Shown here: positions 1 through 7,295 of the stretch, piece by piece
Layout: each line of letters begins with the position of its first letter
How positions within the stretch are numbered: position 1 is the stretch's first letter
From: Oscillospiraceae bacterium
GTDB lineage: Bacteria; Bacillota; Clostridia; Oscillospirales; Acutalibacteraceae
Assembly (NCBI GenBank): GCA_029013165.1
Contig: JAQXMV010000102.1
Span: forward strand, 1-7,828
Reading direction: 5' to 3'
Length of the DNA stretch: 7,828 nt
Notes under the pieces: model-generated
The model's input: the letters and a program-made list of their open reading frames with translations, nothing else
Told to the model about the DNA's origin: nothing
Database searches by the model: none
Position numbers and translations under genes: made by a program

Positions 1-1724
1 TTGATGAAGAACACCTCTGCCTTTGACTTGCCCGAGGCTTTGATCATACCGATACCCACAAGTGCTTCTTCCAGCTGAGCCTGTGCATTCTCCCATGCGG
101 CAGGATCAATCACCGTCTCATTTTCGAGAGCCTTGCACTGCTCGATGGCAGCCTCTGCGGCCGCCAGTTTGTCAGCGGCAACTCCGTCGGCTTCAAACTC
201 TGCAAAATCCTCGATCCAGTTGTCGACTTTTTTGGTGTTTCTCGCGTAGTTATACTGCGGAAATGCTTTCGCATTGGAATAGACATCGACCATATTGTCA
301 TCGACCATGATATTGATCGCCAGTTTCAGGCAGACATCGTTATTGGCCAGGGACTCATGGGACTGACCGCAGAAATACCAGGTGGTGTCAGGCAGCAGTC
401 CGGTGGTGGGATCCACCACTCTGTCGGGCGAAATGTGGTCATGGTCGGGATTATTGCAGTAGGTACCCTTTGCCTGATAGTCGTCAGGCAGTGTGGTACC
501 GAGATCGGCAAAGGTGGCACCCATGGAGGTGGACGAGGACTGAATAATTCCGTCGGAATTGGTCTTATTGTAGTTTTTGCTCAGAGGGAAAAGGGGCAGT
601 CCGTAGCAGACAACATCAAAAACCTGGGTTCCGCCGGCAATCATCTGATTCTGATTGGCCTCAAAATGATCCCTTGCCAGCATAAAAGCGTCTACCTTTT
701 CTGCCATCACGCTGTGCTCCTCATCGGCCAGCCACTTGGCTCTGGCTTCGGGATAATGCTCAGTGGGGCAAAGCGCCCAAAGCTGTGTGGTATTGCGGAT
801 AGCGGCTTCCACCACACCGTCTGCCAATCCGTAAACCATGCCCTTGAGTACTTCATTGGGAAGAAGGACGCGCAGCACCATATTGAGCAGATTGGTACCG
901 ATGGATTCGCCCATCAACGTGGTGAAAATATCACTGTAAAGAGCGTCTCTGTCCTCAATACTCAGATTGCCCACGAGAATGTCGCCGACGATGTCCGAGC
1001 CGTTAATGGCCGGAACCACATAGACCATTTTTTTGATCAGCTTATAATCCTGGGGGTACATCTCCAGATACTGAACCGCCACACTGCCGCCCATGCTTAT
1101 GGGGCAGATATTGACCTGCTTGGCGCCGGTCTGAGGCATGACGGTCTCGGTGATAAATTCATGGAGAAGTCTTGCAGTGGTTGCCACATCACCCAGAGAG
1201 TCATAACCGAAAACATAAACATTGTCCTCGCCGATGATCTCGCCGCACTCCTGCATGGGCAGTCTGCGGTAATACATTTCCCTGATGTCCTCGGGCATTT
1301 CGGAGATCGGGCATTGATAGCAGGGAACCTCCACATTGTTTTCGTAGTTACCCTCGCTGTCCTTATGTATGGCAAAAAGAAGATTGTAGGCTGCCTTTTT
1401 CATTGCCTGCTGCAGTCCGCTGTCCTTGCGGGTAATGACCGCCATCAGGAGACTGGGCAGAGCCGTTTTGATAAGCGCACCGATGTCGATTTCCAGGGGC
1501 CAGCCTGTCAAATCGCCGCCGGACTTATCCTTTAGGCGGTTTCCGTCCTCATCGACGATATAGGTGTCATTCTGACCGATGCCGTGGATAATAATAACCG
1601 GGGTATCCCTGTCAAAAGCAGGAACATAGTCGTTCTCATTCTTCGCCGCCGCAAACATGGGTAATGCAGTCAGGATCACGGCAAGAACAAGAATCACACT
1701 GACGAGTTTTCTTGTTTTTTTCAT
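1..1724 (-). CDS. Secreted alpha/beta-hydrolase-like protein (lipase/esterase type), C-terminus outside window
   Basis: The minus-strand frame is open from the ATG at 1722-1724 to the window edge, giving 574 residues and no stop. Residues 1-26 are a Sec signal peptide: KK/RK at the start, a hydrophobic core, then an AAA cleavage site. There is no lipobox cysteine, so it is exported rather than a lipoprotein. PVIIIHGIGQ (about 42-51) matches the strand and HG oxyanion loop of alpha/beta hydrolases. CPISMGGSVAVQYL (Ser210) matches the nucleophile elbow, but Pro replaces the usual first Gly of GxSxG. SDGII (Asp391) and GQSHES (His456) are candidates for the remaining triad residues, as in bacterial lipases. 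Residues from about 480 are helical and Glu/Ala-rich; a DPAAWENAQAQLEEAL stretch loosely resembles a FIVAR-type repeat. The RBS (AAGGAG, 1735-1740) sits 10 bases upstream. The substrate is unknown; a surface or secreted esterase is the best guess. Confidence 0.75.
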   Translation of the reverse strand, partial: MKKTRKLVSVILVLAVILTALPMFAAAKNENDYVPAFDRDTPVIIIHGIGQNDTYIVDEDGNRLKDKSGGDLTGWPLEIDIGALIKTALPSLLMAVITRKDSGLQQAMKKAAYNLLFAIHKDSEGNYENNVEVPCYQCPISEMPEDIREMYYRRLPMQECGEIIGEDNVYVFGYDSLGDVATTARLLHEFITETVMPQTGAKQVNICPISMGGSVAVQYLEMYPQDYKLIKKMVYVVPAINGSDIVGDILVGNLSIEDRDALYSDIFTTLMGESIGTNLLNMVLRVLLPNEVLKGMVYGLADGVVEAAIRNTTQLWALCPTEHYPEARAKWLADEEHSVMAEKVDAFMLARDHFEANQNQMIAGGTQVFDVVCYGLPLFPLSKNYNKTNSDGIIQSSSTSMGATFADLGTTLPDDYQAKGTYCNNPDHDHISPDRVVDPTTGLLPDTTWYFCGQSHESLANNDVCLKLAINIMVDDNMVDVYSNAKAFPQYNYARNTKKVDNWIEDFAEFEADGVAADKLAAAEAAIEQCKALENETVIDPAAWENAQAQLEEALVGIGMIKASGKSKAEVFFI

Positions 1725-1765
1725 TTTTATTTCTCTCCTTTGCAAATTGAAACATTTACCGAATT

Positions 1766-1794
1766 ATTTTATAACACGCAACAATTTTTATCAA
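1766..1794 (-). promoter_or_regulatory. Sigma-A-type promoter of the secreted hydrolase gene
   Basis: Read on the minus strand, TTGATA (1789-1794) and TAAAAT (1766-1771) are separated by exactly 17 bases. Each differs from the vegetative consensus at one position. Transcription would start near 1759, leaving an untranslated leader of about 35 bases with the RBS at 1735-1740. It lies downstream of the metH terminator, so the hydrolase gene appears to be its own transcription unit. Confidence 0.65.
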
Positions 1795-1844
1795 TATGTT
1801 GTAATGATTTCTAATAATTGTTAAAGAAATGTTTATAATTATCC

Positions 1845-1866
1845 GCTGTTTCTACGAAAAAACAGC
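1845..1866. repeat. Small inverted repeat upstream of the hydrolase promoter
   Basis: GCTGTTT (1845-1851) and AAACAGC (1860-1866) form perfect 7-bp arms around an 8-base loop. No run of T follows on either strand, so it does not look like an intrinsic terminator. It lies about 50 bases upstream of the -35 box of the hydrolase promoter. Its function is unknown and it may be chance. Confidence 0.35.
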
Positions 1867-1920
1867 CTGATGGAGAGAGAAATACGCGTAATATTATACT
1901 GGCTGACAAAGAAAAATATG

Positions 1921-1938
1921 TGTGCAGATTTCTGCACA
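1921..1938. repeat. Perfect short palindrome, operator-like
   Basis: TGTGCAGA (1921-1928) and TCTGCACA (1931-1938) are perfect 8-bp inverted arms separated only by TT. The short centre and 18-bp length are typical of a site for a dimeric helix-turn-helix regulator rather than of an RNA hairpin. It lies between the metH terminator and the hydrolase promoter, about 125 bases upstream of that promoter's -35 box. No regulator gene is visible nearby and no known operator is recognised. Confidence 0.4.
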
Positions 1939-1970
1939 GATGCTCCTGCCGTGTGACCGCTTTTCAGAAT

Positions 1971-2009
1971 AAAAAAGACGGCGAGTTTTTACATCTCACC
2001 GTCTTTTTT
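1971..2009 (-). terminator. Intrinsic terminator after metH
   Basis: On the minus strand the transcript forms a 9-bp stem, GACGGTGAG (1995-2003) with CTCGCCGTC (1977-1985), with one G-U pair and a 9-base loop. Six T (1971-1976) follow directly. Six A precede the stem and can pair with the T tract, so the element could also work in the opposite direction. It begins 19 bases after the metH stop codon and marks the end of the operon. Confidence 0.9.
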
Positions 2010-2027
2010 CTATTATTACTTCAGATA

Positions 2028-4415
2028 TTATTTCAGATCGAGACTTTCCGCGATGCGAACCGTCTCCATGGCGTCTTTCGCATAATAGGTGGCGCCGATC
2101 ATATCGGCATATTCCTGCGTCAGAACGGCTCCGCCTACCACGGTTTTGACCTGCGGCAGCGTCTCTGCCAACAGCTTGATGGTCTTTTCCATGGCTTCAA
2201 CGGTTGTCGTCATCAGAGCGCTCAGACCCACCAGCGAGATTTTCTGCTCACGGGCGGCGTCCACGATGGACTGAGGCTCCACATCACGTCCGAGATCCAC
2301 CACATCATAGCCGTAGTTTTCCAGCAGTACCCGGACAATGTTCTTTCCGATGTCATGAATATCGCCTTTCACCGTGGCTAGCAGGATTTTTCCTTTGGCC
2401 GCACCCACGGTATCCATGGCACTTTTCACGGCGTCAAAGGCTTTGGAGGCCGCCTCGGCACTCATCAGCAGTTGGGGAAGATACATGGTCTTTTCCTCAA
2501 AGCGCTTTCCCACCGTGTCGAGAGCCGGTACGATTTCATCATTGATAATATCAAGGGGCGCCATGGTTTTGAGCATGGACTTTGCCGCTTCATAGGCCTG
2601 CTCCTTGAGGCCTTTGATAATGGAGCGTTTCAGCTCACTGCCCTGCGTCACCGTCTCAGCCGCCGGCGAAGCCGAAGCGGCCGTCAGTGCCGCCGGAGCC
2701 ACCGTAGAGGCAAATTGGATATATTCCGCACAGCCCTTGTCCAACCCGTTAAGGGCCAAAAAAGTATGATAGCTCTGCATCATTTCCGCCGAATAAGGAT
2801 TCATAATCGCACAGGAAAGTCCCTTGGTCATGGCCATGGTCATAAAGGCCGCATTCACGGCCGGTCTGCCGGGCAGACCGAAAGAAATATTCGACACGCC
2901 GAGACTGGTGTGAACCCCCAGTTCCTTTTCGATCAGTTCGATGGCATCGAGGGTGATTCTTCCGCTGTTATCGTCGGAAGAAACCGTCATGGCCAGCGGA
3001 TCGACGATGACATCTTTTCGGTCAATGCCGTACTTTTCGCACTCGAGGAGTATTTTTTTCGCTATAGCCAGTCGGCCCTCGGCTGTGTCGGGTATCCCCT
3101 TTTCGTCGATGGTCAGAGCAATGAGCGTGCCTCCGTATTTTTTCGCTAAAGGCAGAATCTCATCCATGCTTTCCTGCTTGCCGTTGACGGAATTGATCAG
3201 GGGCTTGCCGTTATAGATCCGCATGGCCTTTTCCAGAGAGCTCGCCTTGACGCTGTCAAGCTGCAGGGGCAGATCCAACACTGCCTGCAGTTCTTTCACG
3301 GCGTCGGTGAGCATCTTATCCTCGTCGATTTCCGGCAGTCCCACATTGACATCGAGGATATGCACGCCCTTTTCCTGCTGGGCAATGCCCTCGGAAATGA
3401 TATACTGAATGTTTCCGTCGCGCAGAGCCTGCTTGAATTTTGACTTGCCCGTGGGATTGATTCTTTCGCCGATGAGGATCGGCCGCTTGCCGATCTCCAC
3501 GGCATGAGTATAAGAGGAAACCAAAGTATGATTTTTCTTTTCGGGATAGATGAAAGAAATATCCGCCGTTTTTTCCACAGTTTTGCGGATATATTCGGGC
3601 GTTGTGCCGCAGCAGCCGCCCAGCACACAGACACCTAAGGAAGCAATCTCCCTCATGCAGTCGGAAAACTCCTCACTGTCCACATTGAAAACCGTCTTTC
3701 CCCCGACCTGCCTGGGCAGACCGGCATTGGGATTGACGATAACCGGCAGGGAGGAATATTCCGTATATTCCCGTGCGATTTCCACCATCTGACGGGGGCC
3801 CAGTGAACAGTTCATACCGATGGCCTGAACACCGAGACTTTCCAGCATGGCGATCATCGCCTTGGGAGAAGCGCCAGTCATCAGTTTGCGGTTTTCGTCA
3901 AAGACATTGGTGACAAAAATCGGGAGATCGCTGTTTTCTTTCGCCGCCAAAACCGCCGCCTTTGTCTCATAGGAATCGTTCATGGTTTCAATGATGATCA
4001 GATCCGCACCGTATCTGACGGCCAGTCTTACACTTTCGGCAAAGATCTCCACAGCCTTTTCAAAGGGCAGCTCACCGATGGGCTCGAGCATCTTGCCCAA
4101 AGGGCCCATATCAAAGGCAACATATTTGTCAGCCTCTCCGAAAGAATCGACGGCAGACCTGGCGTTAGCCAAAGCGGAGCCGATGATTTCATCAAGGTTA
4201 TCGAATTTCAGCCCATTGGCGCCGAAGGTATTGGCGGAAATAATATCGCTGCCGGCCTCCAGATAGGCGCGGTGGATATTCCGGATCACCTCCGGGTGGC
4301 TGATATTCCAGTTTTCCGGATATTCGCCGGCTTTCAGTCCTGCCTCCTGCAGGAGTGTGCCCATTCCGCCGTCAAAATAGAGACGACCTTTTTTCAGTTT
4401 TTGGGTAACTGTCAT
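2028..4415 (-). CDS. metH: Cobalamin-dependent methionine synthase, short form lacking the reactivation domain
   Basis: Transfers a methyl group from 5-methyl-tetrahydrofolate to homocysteine through protein-bound cobalamin, giving methionine and tetrahydrofolate in the cytoplasm. At 795 residues it has three of the four modules of the E. coli enzyme. The homocysteine domain (1 to about 290) carries zinc ligands Cys203 (MNCSLGP) and Cys268/Cys269 (GGCCGTTP). The pterin-binding barrel (about 305-565) opens with GERINPTGK and has LDVNVG. An Ala-rich linker (about 572-590) leads to the helical cap (about 595-670) and cobalamin domain. The latter has DIHDIGKN (Asp685, His687 as lower axial ligand, Gly690), GLSALMTTT and a GG at 761-762. 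The protein ends at the cobalamin domain, so the SAM-binding reactivation domain is absent; the upstream gene supplies it. The start overlaps that gene by ATGA and has its own SD site at 4421-4426. Confidence 0.95.
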   Translation of the reverse strand: MTVTQKLKKGRLYFDGGMGTLLQEAGLKAGEYPENWNISHPEVIRNIHRAYLEAGSDIISANTFGANGLKFDNLDEIIGSALANARSAVDSFGEADKYVAFDMGPLGKMLEPIGELPFEKAVEIFAESVRLAVRYGADLIIIETMNDSYETKAAVLAAKENSDLPIFVTNVFDENRKLMTGASPKAMIAMLESLGVQAIGMNCSLGPRQMVEIAREYTEYSSLPVIVNPNAGLPRQVGGKTVFNVDSEEFSDCMREIASLGVCVLGGCCGTTPEYIRKTVEKTADISFIYPEKKNHTLVSSYTHAVEIGKRPILIGERINPTGKSKFKQALRDGNIQYIISEGIAQQEKGVHILDVNVGLPEIDEDKMLTDAVKELQAVLDLPLQLDSVKASSLEKAMRIYNGKPLINSVNGKQESMDEILPLAKKYGGTLIALTIDEKGIPDTAEGRLAIAKKILLECEKYGIDRKDVIVDPLAMTVSSDDNSGRITLDAIELIEKELGVHTSLGVSNISFGLPGRPAVNAAFMTMAMTKGLSCAIMNPYSAEMMQSYHTFLALNGLDKGCAEYIQFASTVAPAALTAASASPAAETVTQGSELKRSIIKGLKEQAYEAAKSMLKTMAPLDIINDEIVPALDTVGKRFEEKTMYLPQLLMSAEAASKAFDAVKSAMDTVGAAKGKILLATVKGDIHDIGKNIVRVLLENYGYDVVDLGRDVEPQSIVDAAREQKISLVGLSALMTTTVEAMEKTIKLLAETLPQVKTVVGGAVLTQEYADMIGATYYAKDAMETVRIAESLDLK

Positions 4416-5038
4416 TCTATTTCCTCTATTCCTGTTTGATCTTTTATACCGACAAAGGCCGTGACGGATTTTTTCGGCGTCATCAGAAGCGAATCCGTCA
4501 GGGTCAGTCCCAGCTTTCTGCCGGCGTCAAGAAAAGCGAGAATACCTTTCTGATAGTCCAGAGACACACCGCCATATCCGGGACTGAAGCGCGGTTTGCA
4601 CGCCCCCGAAGAATGCGCCAGCTCCCGACAGACCTCATCGCACCAGACCTCAACGGCAGAAGAAGCGATGCAGTCGATGATCATGGCTTTGGCCGGCGAC
4701 AGAACGGAATAACGCCGGATCAGTCTGTCGATTCCGGCACCTGCTGTTGCGGCAAAAAGCCAGCAGACACGGCAGCCTGTCAGATTTTTGGCAAGGTTAC
4801 CGTTCTCTATACGGCAAAAGCCGAAATCCAGCAGCTCACCATCTTTATTTATATGTGCCGGCCTTGCCACCGCCTTATAGGAGGCCGCCGCCATAAACTC
4901 CCCGAGGCATTCCTCATAGAGTCTCTCAAAAGCCTCATTATCGGCTCCCGACCGATATCCCATATACCGGAGAGCCTCGCTCTTGTCCGGCAGCAGATCC
5001 CTGCCCGGACGGAAAAAATATCTGAGTTCGTCTTTCAT
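4412..5038 (-). CDS. Stand-alone methionine synthase reactivation-domain protein
   Basis: This 208-residue protein resembles the C-terminal activation domain of MetH, which binds S-adenosylmethionine to re-methylate cob(II)alamin after accidental oxidation. RFSPGYGG (150-157) corresponds to the SAM-binding R-x-x-PGY motif, and MTPKKSVTAFVGI (186-198) matches the conserved M-x-P-x-x-S-V strand near the family's C-terminus. AATAGAGIDRLIRRYS (96-111) and DCIASSAVEVWCDE (122-135) fit the central helices. The gene starts 2 bases after the metF stop and its stop overlaps the metH ATG, so translation is probably coupled. No Shine-Dalgarno site is visible before its ATG. Separate reactivation proteins next to short MetH are known, for example in Thermotoga maritima. 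An electron donor such as flavodoxin is not encoded here. It also has many cysteines (eight or nine), of unknown meaning. Confidence 0.85.
   Translation of the reverse strand: MKDELRYFFRPGRDLLPDKSEALRYMGYRSGADNEAFERLYEECLGEFMAAASYKAVARPAHINKDGELLDFGFCRIENGNLAKNLTGCRVCWLFAATAGAGIDRLIRRYSVLSPAKAMIIDCIASSAVEVWCDEVCRELAHSSGACKPRFSPGYGGVSLDYQKGILAFLDAGRKLGLTLTDSLLMTPKKSVTAFVGIKDQTGIEEIE
4421..4426 (-). promoter_or_regulatory. Ribosome binding site of metH, inside the upstream gene
   Basis: GAGGAA on the minus strand lies 6-7 bases before the metH ATG at 4413-4415, within the last codons of the reactivation-domain gene. It supports the start that gives the ATGA overlap. metH can therefore initiate independently as well as by re-initiation. 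Confidence 0.6.
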
Positions 5039-5040
5039 TT

Positions 5041-5904
5041 TTACTTGATAATTTCGCTGATGTTGCTCTGGATCGCCGCCGCGACATCGGGCCTGTTCAT
5101 GGAATAAATGTGAACGGCGTTGATACCGTTGGCATAAAGATCAATGATCTGCTCCGTGGCATAGGCGATACCGGCCTGCTTCATGGCTTTCGGATTGTCA
5201 CCGTATTTATCCACAATCCTGCAGAAACGCTGCGGCAGAGCCGAACCGGACATGGCGCAGATGCGCTTGATGGATTTCGGGTTCACCACCGGCATAATGC
5301 CCGCCACCACAGGGACATGGATTCCTGCCTCGCGGATACGGTACATAAAGTTATAGAGAACATCATTATCAAAAAACATCTGTGTCACCAGGAACTCCGC
5401 GCCGGCTTCCACCTTGGCTTTCAGATATTTGATATCCTGAAAAGAAGAGGGACTTTCCGGGTGGGATTCCGGATAGCAGGCGCCGCCGATACAGAAGCCG
5501 CCATACTGTCTGATCTCCTCGGTCAGCTCGCTGGCATAGTGATAGTCCAGGTGATCACGGCTCATTCCCTCGGGGATATCACCGCGAAGCGCCAAGATAT
5601 TATCGATGCCTTTGCTCCTGAGCAGATCCAGCTGTTTGCTGATCTGATCCTTCGTGGAGGAGACACAGCTCAGATGTGCCAGTGCCGGCACGGAAAAATT
5701 CTTCTGCAGATTCTCCGCGATGGACACGGTGTGCTGTGAGGTGCCGCCGCCGGCACCGTAGGTGACGCTCATATAGGACGGAGTCAGAGAGGCGATCTCT
5801 TCCGTCGCTTTCTTAATACTGTCAAAGCTGTCGCTGGTTTTCGGCGGAAAGACCTCAAAGGAGAGGGAGGGCTTTTCCGCTGTGATGATGTCGATTATTT
5901 TCAT
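5041..5904 (-). CDS. metF: 5,10-methylenetetrahydrofolate reductase
   Basis: A cytoplasmic flavoprotein that reduces 5,10-methylene-tetrahydrofolate to 5-methyl-tetrahydrofolate, the methyl donor used by MetH encoded two genes downstream. Its 287 residues match the short bacterial single-domain form, an FAD-binding TIM barrel. SFEVFPPK (15-22) carries Glu17, equivalent to the catalytic Glu28 of E. coli MetF. Other family signatures are SVTYGAGGG (46-54), ALRGDIPEG (105-113, with Asp109 at the folate/FAD-contacting position), YPESHPES (144-151), TQMFFDN (174-180), GIMPVVN (202-208) and YSMNRP (267-272). The start is supported by GGAG at 5913-5916, 8 bases upstream. It follows the UPF0210 gene by 18 bases. 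No MetV-type partner is encoded beside it, so the electron donor (NADH, ferredoxin or a bifurcating partner) cannot be inferred. Confidence 0.95.
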   Translation of the reverse strand: MKIIDIITAEKPSLSFEVFPPKTSDSFDSIKKATEEIASLTPSYMSVTYGAGGGTSQHTVSIAENLQKNFSVPALAHLSCVSSTKDQISKQLDLLRSKGIDNILALRGDIPEGMSRDHLDYHYASELTEEIRQYGGFCIGGACYPESHPESPSSFQDIKYLKAKVEAGAEFLVTQMFFDNDVLYNFMYRIREAGIHVPVVAGIMPVVNPKSIKRICAMSGSALPQRFCRIVDKYGDNPKAMKQAGIAYATEQIIDLYANGINAVHIYSMNRPDVAAAIQSNISEIIK

Positions 5905-5922
5905 GGACTTATCTCCGTTTAC

Positions 5923-7281
5923 TTAGTTTTTCAGCGAATGCATGGGAGCCGGGATTCTGCCGCCCCTGGCGATGAAATCGGCGCTGGAAAACTCGTGTAC
6001 CGGCATCACCGGAGCCGAGCCGAGCAGTCCGCCGAATTCGAGAATATCCCCCACCTTGTGACCGATAGCAGGAATGATTCTGACGGCAGTGGTCTTGGTG
6101 TTGACAACGCCGATAGCCGCTTCGTCGGCAATGATGGCGGAAAGCGTCTCAGCGGAAACATCACCGGGAACGGCGATCATGTCAAGACCCACCGAGCATA
6201 CGCAGGTCATGGCCTCCAGCTTATCAAGGGTAAGGGCGTTTTTCATCGCCGCCGCGATCATGCCCTCGTCCTCACTGACGGGAATAAAGGCACCGGAAAG
6301 GCCGCCGACATGGTTGCTGGCCATCACACCGCCTTTTTTCACGGCGTCATTGAGCAAAGCAAGAGCCGCTGTGGTGCCGTGGGTGCCGCAGACCTCGAGG
6401 CCCATTTCCTCCAGGATCCGGGCAACACTGTCACCCTTTTCCGGCGTCGGTGCCAGAGAAAGATCCACAATTCCGAAGGGCACACCGAGCCTCCTCGAAG
6501 CCTCAGAAGCCACGAGCTGGCCCATTCTGGTGATCTTGAAAGCTGTCTTTTTGATGGTTTCCGCCACAACATCAAAGGGCTGACCTTTGCATTTCTGCAG
6601 AGCGTGATAAACGACGCCCGGGCCGCTGACGCCGACATTGATGACGCACTCGGCTTCACCCACACCGTGAAAGGCGCCGGCCATGAAAGGATTGTCCTCA
6701 ACGGCATTGGCGAAAACCACCAGCTTGGCGCAGCCGAAGCCGCCCTCATCAGCCGTCATATTGGCAGTCTTTTTGATGACTTTTCCCATGAGAGCCACGG
6801 CGTCCATATTGATGCCTGCCTTCGTGCTGGCAACGCTGACGCTGGAGCAGACTCTCTCGGTGGAGGCGAGAGCCTCCGGAATGGAATTGATCAGGTTGAT
6901 ATCGGAGTTTGTCATGCCCTTGTGGACAAGAGCCGAAAAACCGCCGATAAAATTCACGCCGCATTTTTTCGCCGCGTCGTCCAGTGCCTTGGCAATGGGC
7001 GTATAGTCCTTTTCCTTGCCGGCGGCGGCCACCAGGGAAATGGGCGTCACAGAGATTCGTTTATTGACAATGGGTATGCCGAACTCTCGCTCAATGGCTT
7101 CACCCGTTGCCACGAGATTTTCGGCAAGACGGGTGATCTTGTCATAGATTTTCTTTGCCGTTGTCTCCACACTGTCGCTGCAGCAGTCCAGCAGGGAGAT
7201 GCCCATGGTGATGGTTCGGACATCAAGATGCTGATTGTCGATCATGTCGATGGTGGAAAGTATTTCTTTTTGACTGTGCAT
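5923..7281 (-). CDS. UPF0210 / DUF711 family protein (often labelled 'PFL family')
   Basis: This 452-residue soluble protein is full length for the UPF0210 (DUF711) family. Family features are RTITMGISLLDC near the N-terminus (22-33), GGFSALVHKGMT (113-124), STERVCSSVSVASTKAGINMDAV (140-162), FHGVGEAECVINVGVSGPGV (204-223), HGTTAALALLND (301-312) and the conserved tail GGRIPAPMHSLKN (440-452). No signal peptide or membrane segment is seen. The biochemical activity is not established. The 'PFL' label is historical and no pyruvate formate-lyase active site is present. It follows a UPF0237 ACT gene by 14 bases, the usual partner of this family, suggesting the two proteins act together. AGGAGG at 7288-7293, 6 bases upstream, fixes the start. 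Co-transcription with metF and metH hints at a one-carbon or amino-acid role, which is inference. Confidence 0.9.
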   Translation of the reverse strand: MHSQKEILSTIDMIDNQHLDVRTITMGISLLDCCSDSVETTAKKIYDKITRLAENLVATGEAIEREFGIPIVNKRISVTPISLVAAAGKEKDYTPIAKALDDAAKKCGVNFIGGFSALVHKGMTNSDINLINSIPEALASTERVCSSVSVASTKAGINMDAVALMGKVIKKTANMTADEGGFGCAKLVVFANAVEDNPFMAGAFHGVGEAECVINVGVSGPGVVYHALQKCKGQPFDVVAETIKKTAFKITRMGQLVASEASRRLGVPFGIVDLSLAPTPEKGDSVARILEEMGLEVCGTHGTTAALALLNDAVKKGGVMASNHVGGLSGAFIPVSEDEGMIAAAMKNALTLDKLEAMTCVCSVGLDMIAVPGDVSAETLSAIIADEAAIGVVNTKTTAVRIIPAIGHKVGDILEFGGLLGSAPVMPVHEFSSADFIARGGRIPAPMHSLKN

Positions 7282-7287
7282 GGTTTT

Positions 7288-7293
7288 CCTCCT
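7288..7293 (-). promoter_or_regulatory. Strong ribosome binding site of the UPF0210 gene
   Basis: AGGAGG on the minus strand lies 6 bases before the ATG at 7279-7281. It is the best Shine-Dalgarno match in the operon and contrasts with the weak site of the ACT gene before it. The UPF0210 protein is therefore probably made in excess over its ACT partner. Confidence 0.7.
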
Positions 7294-7295
7294 CT

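Noticed and set aside
357..1535. Long plus-strand open frame (392 codons) antisense to the secreted hydrolase
   Set aside because: It lies in register with the minus-strand codons of a protein with a signal peptide and hydrolase motifs. Its own translation is rich in His and Gly with no recognisable domain.
1845..1866. Hairpin as a second terminator downstream of metH
   Set aside because: The stem is short and neither strand has a T tract after it. The true terminator is at 1971-2009.
1920..2381. Plus-strand open frame crossing the metH terminator and metH 3' end
   Set aside because: It runs through the terminator hairpin and opposite the conserved MetH cobalamin domain. It is a shadow frame.
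4412..5038. The 208-residue, Cys-containing protein next to metF as a MetV-type partner of MetF
   Set aside because: Its RFSPGYGG and MTPKKSV motifs match the MetH activation domain. Its cysteines do not form the clustered zinc-binding pattern expected of the MetV family.
5923..7281. UPF0210 protein as a real pyruvate formate-lyase or other glycyl-radical enzyme
   Set aside because: It is far shorter than those enzymes and has no active-site Cys pair or glycyl-radical loop. The name is a database legacy.
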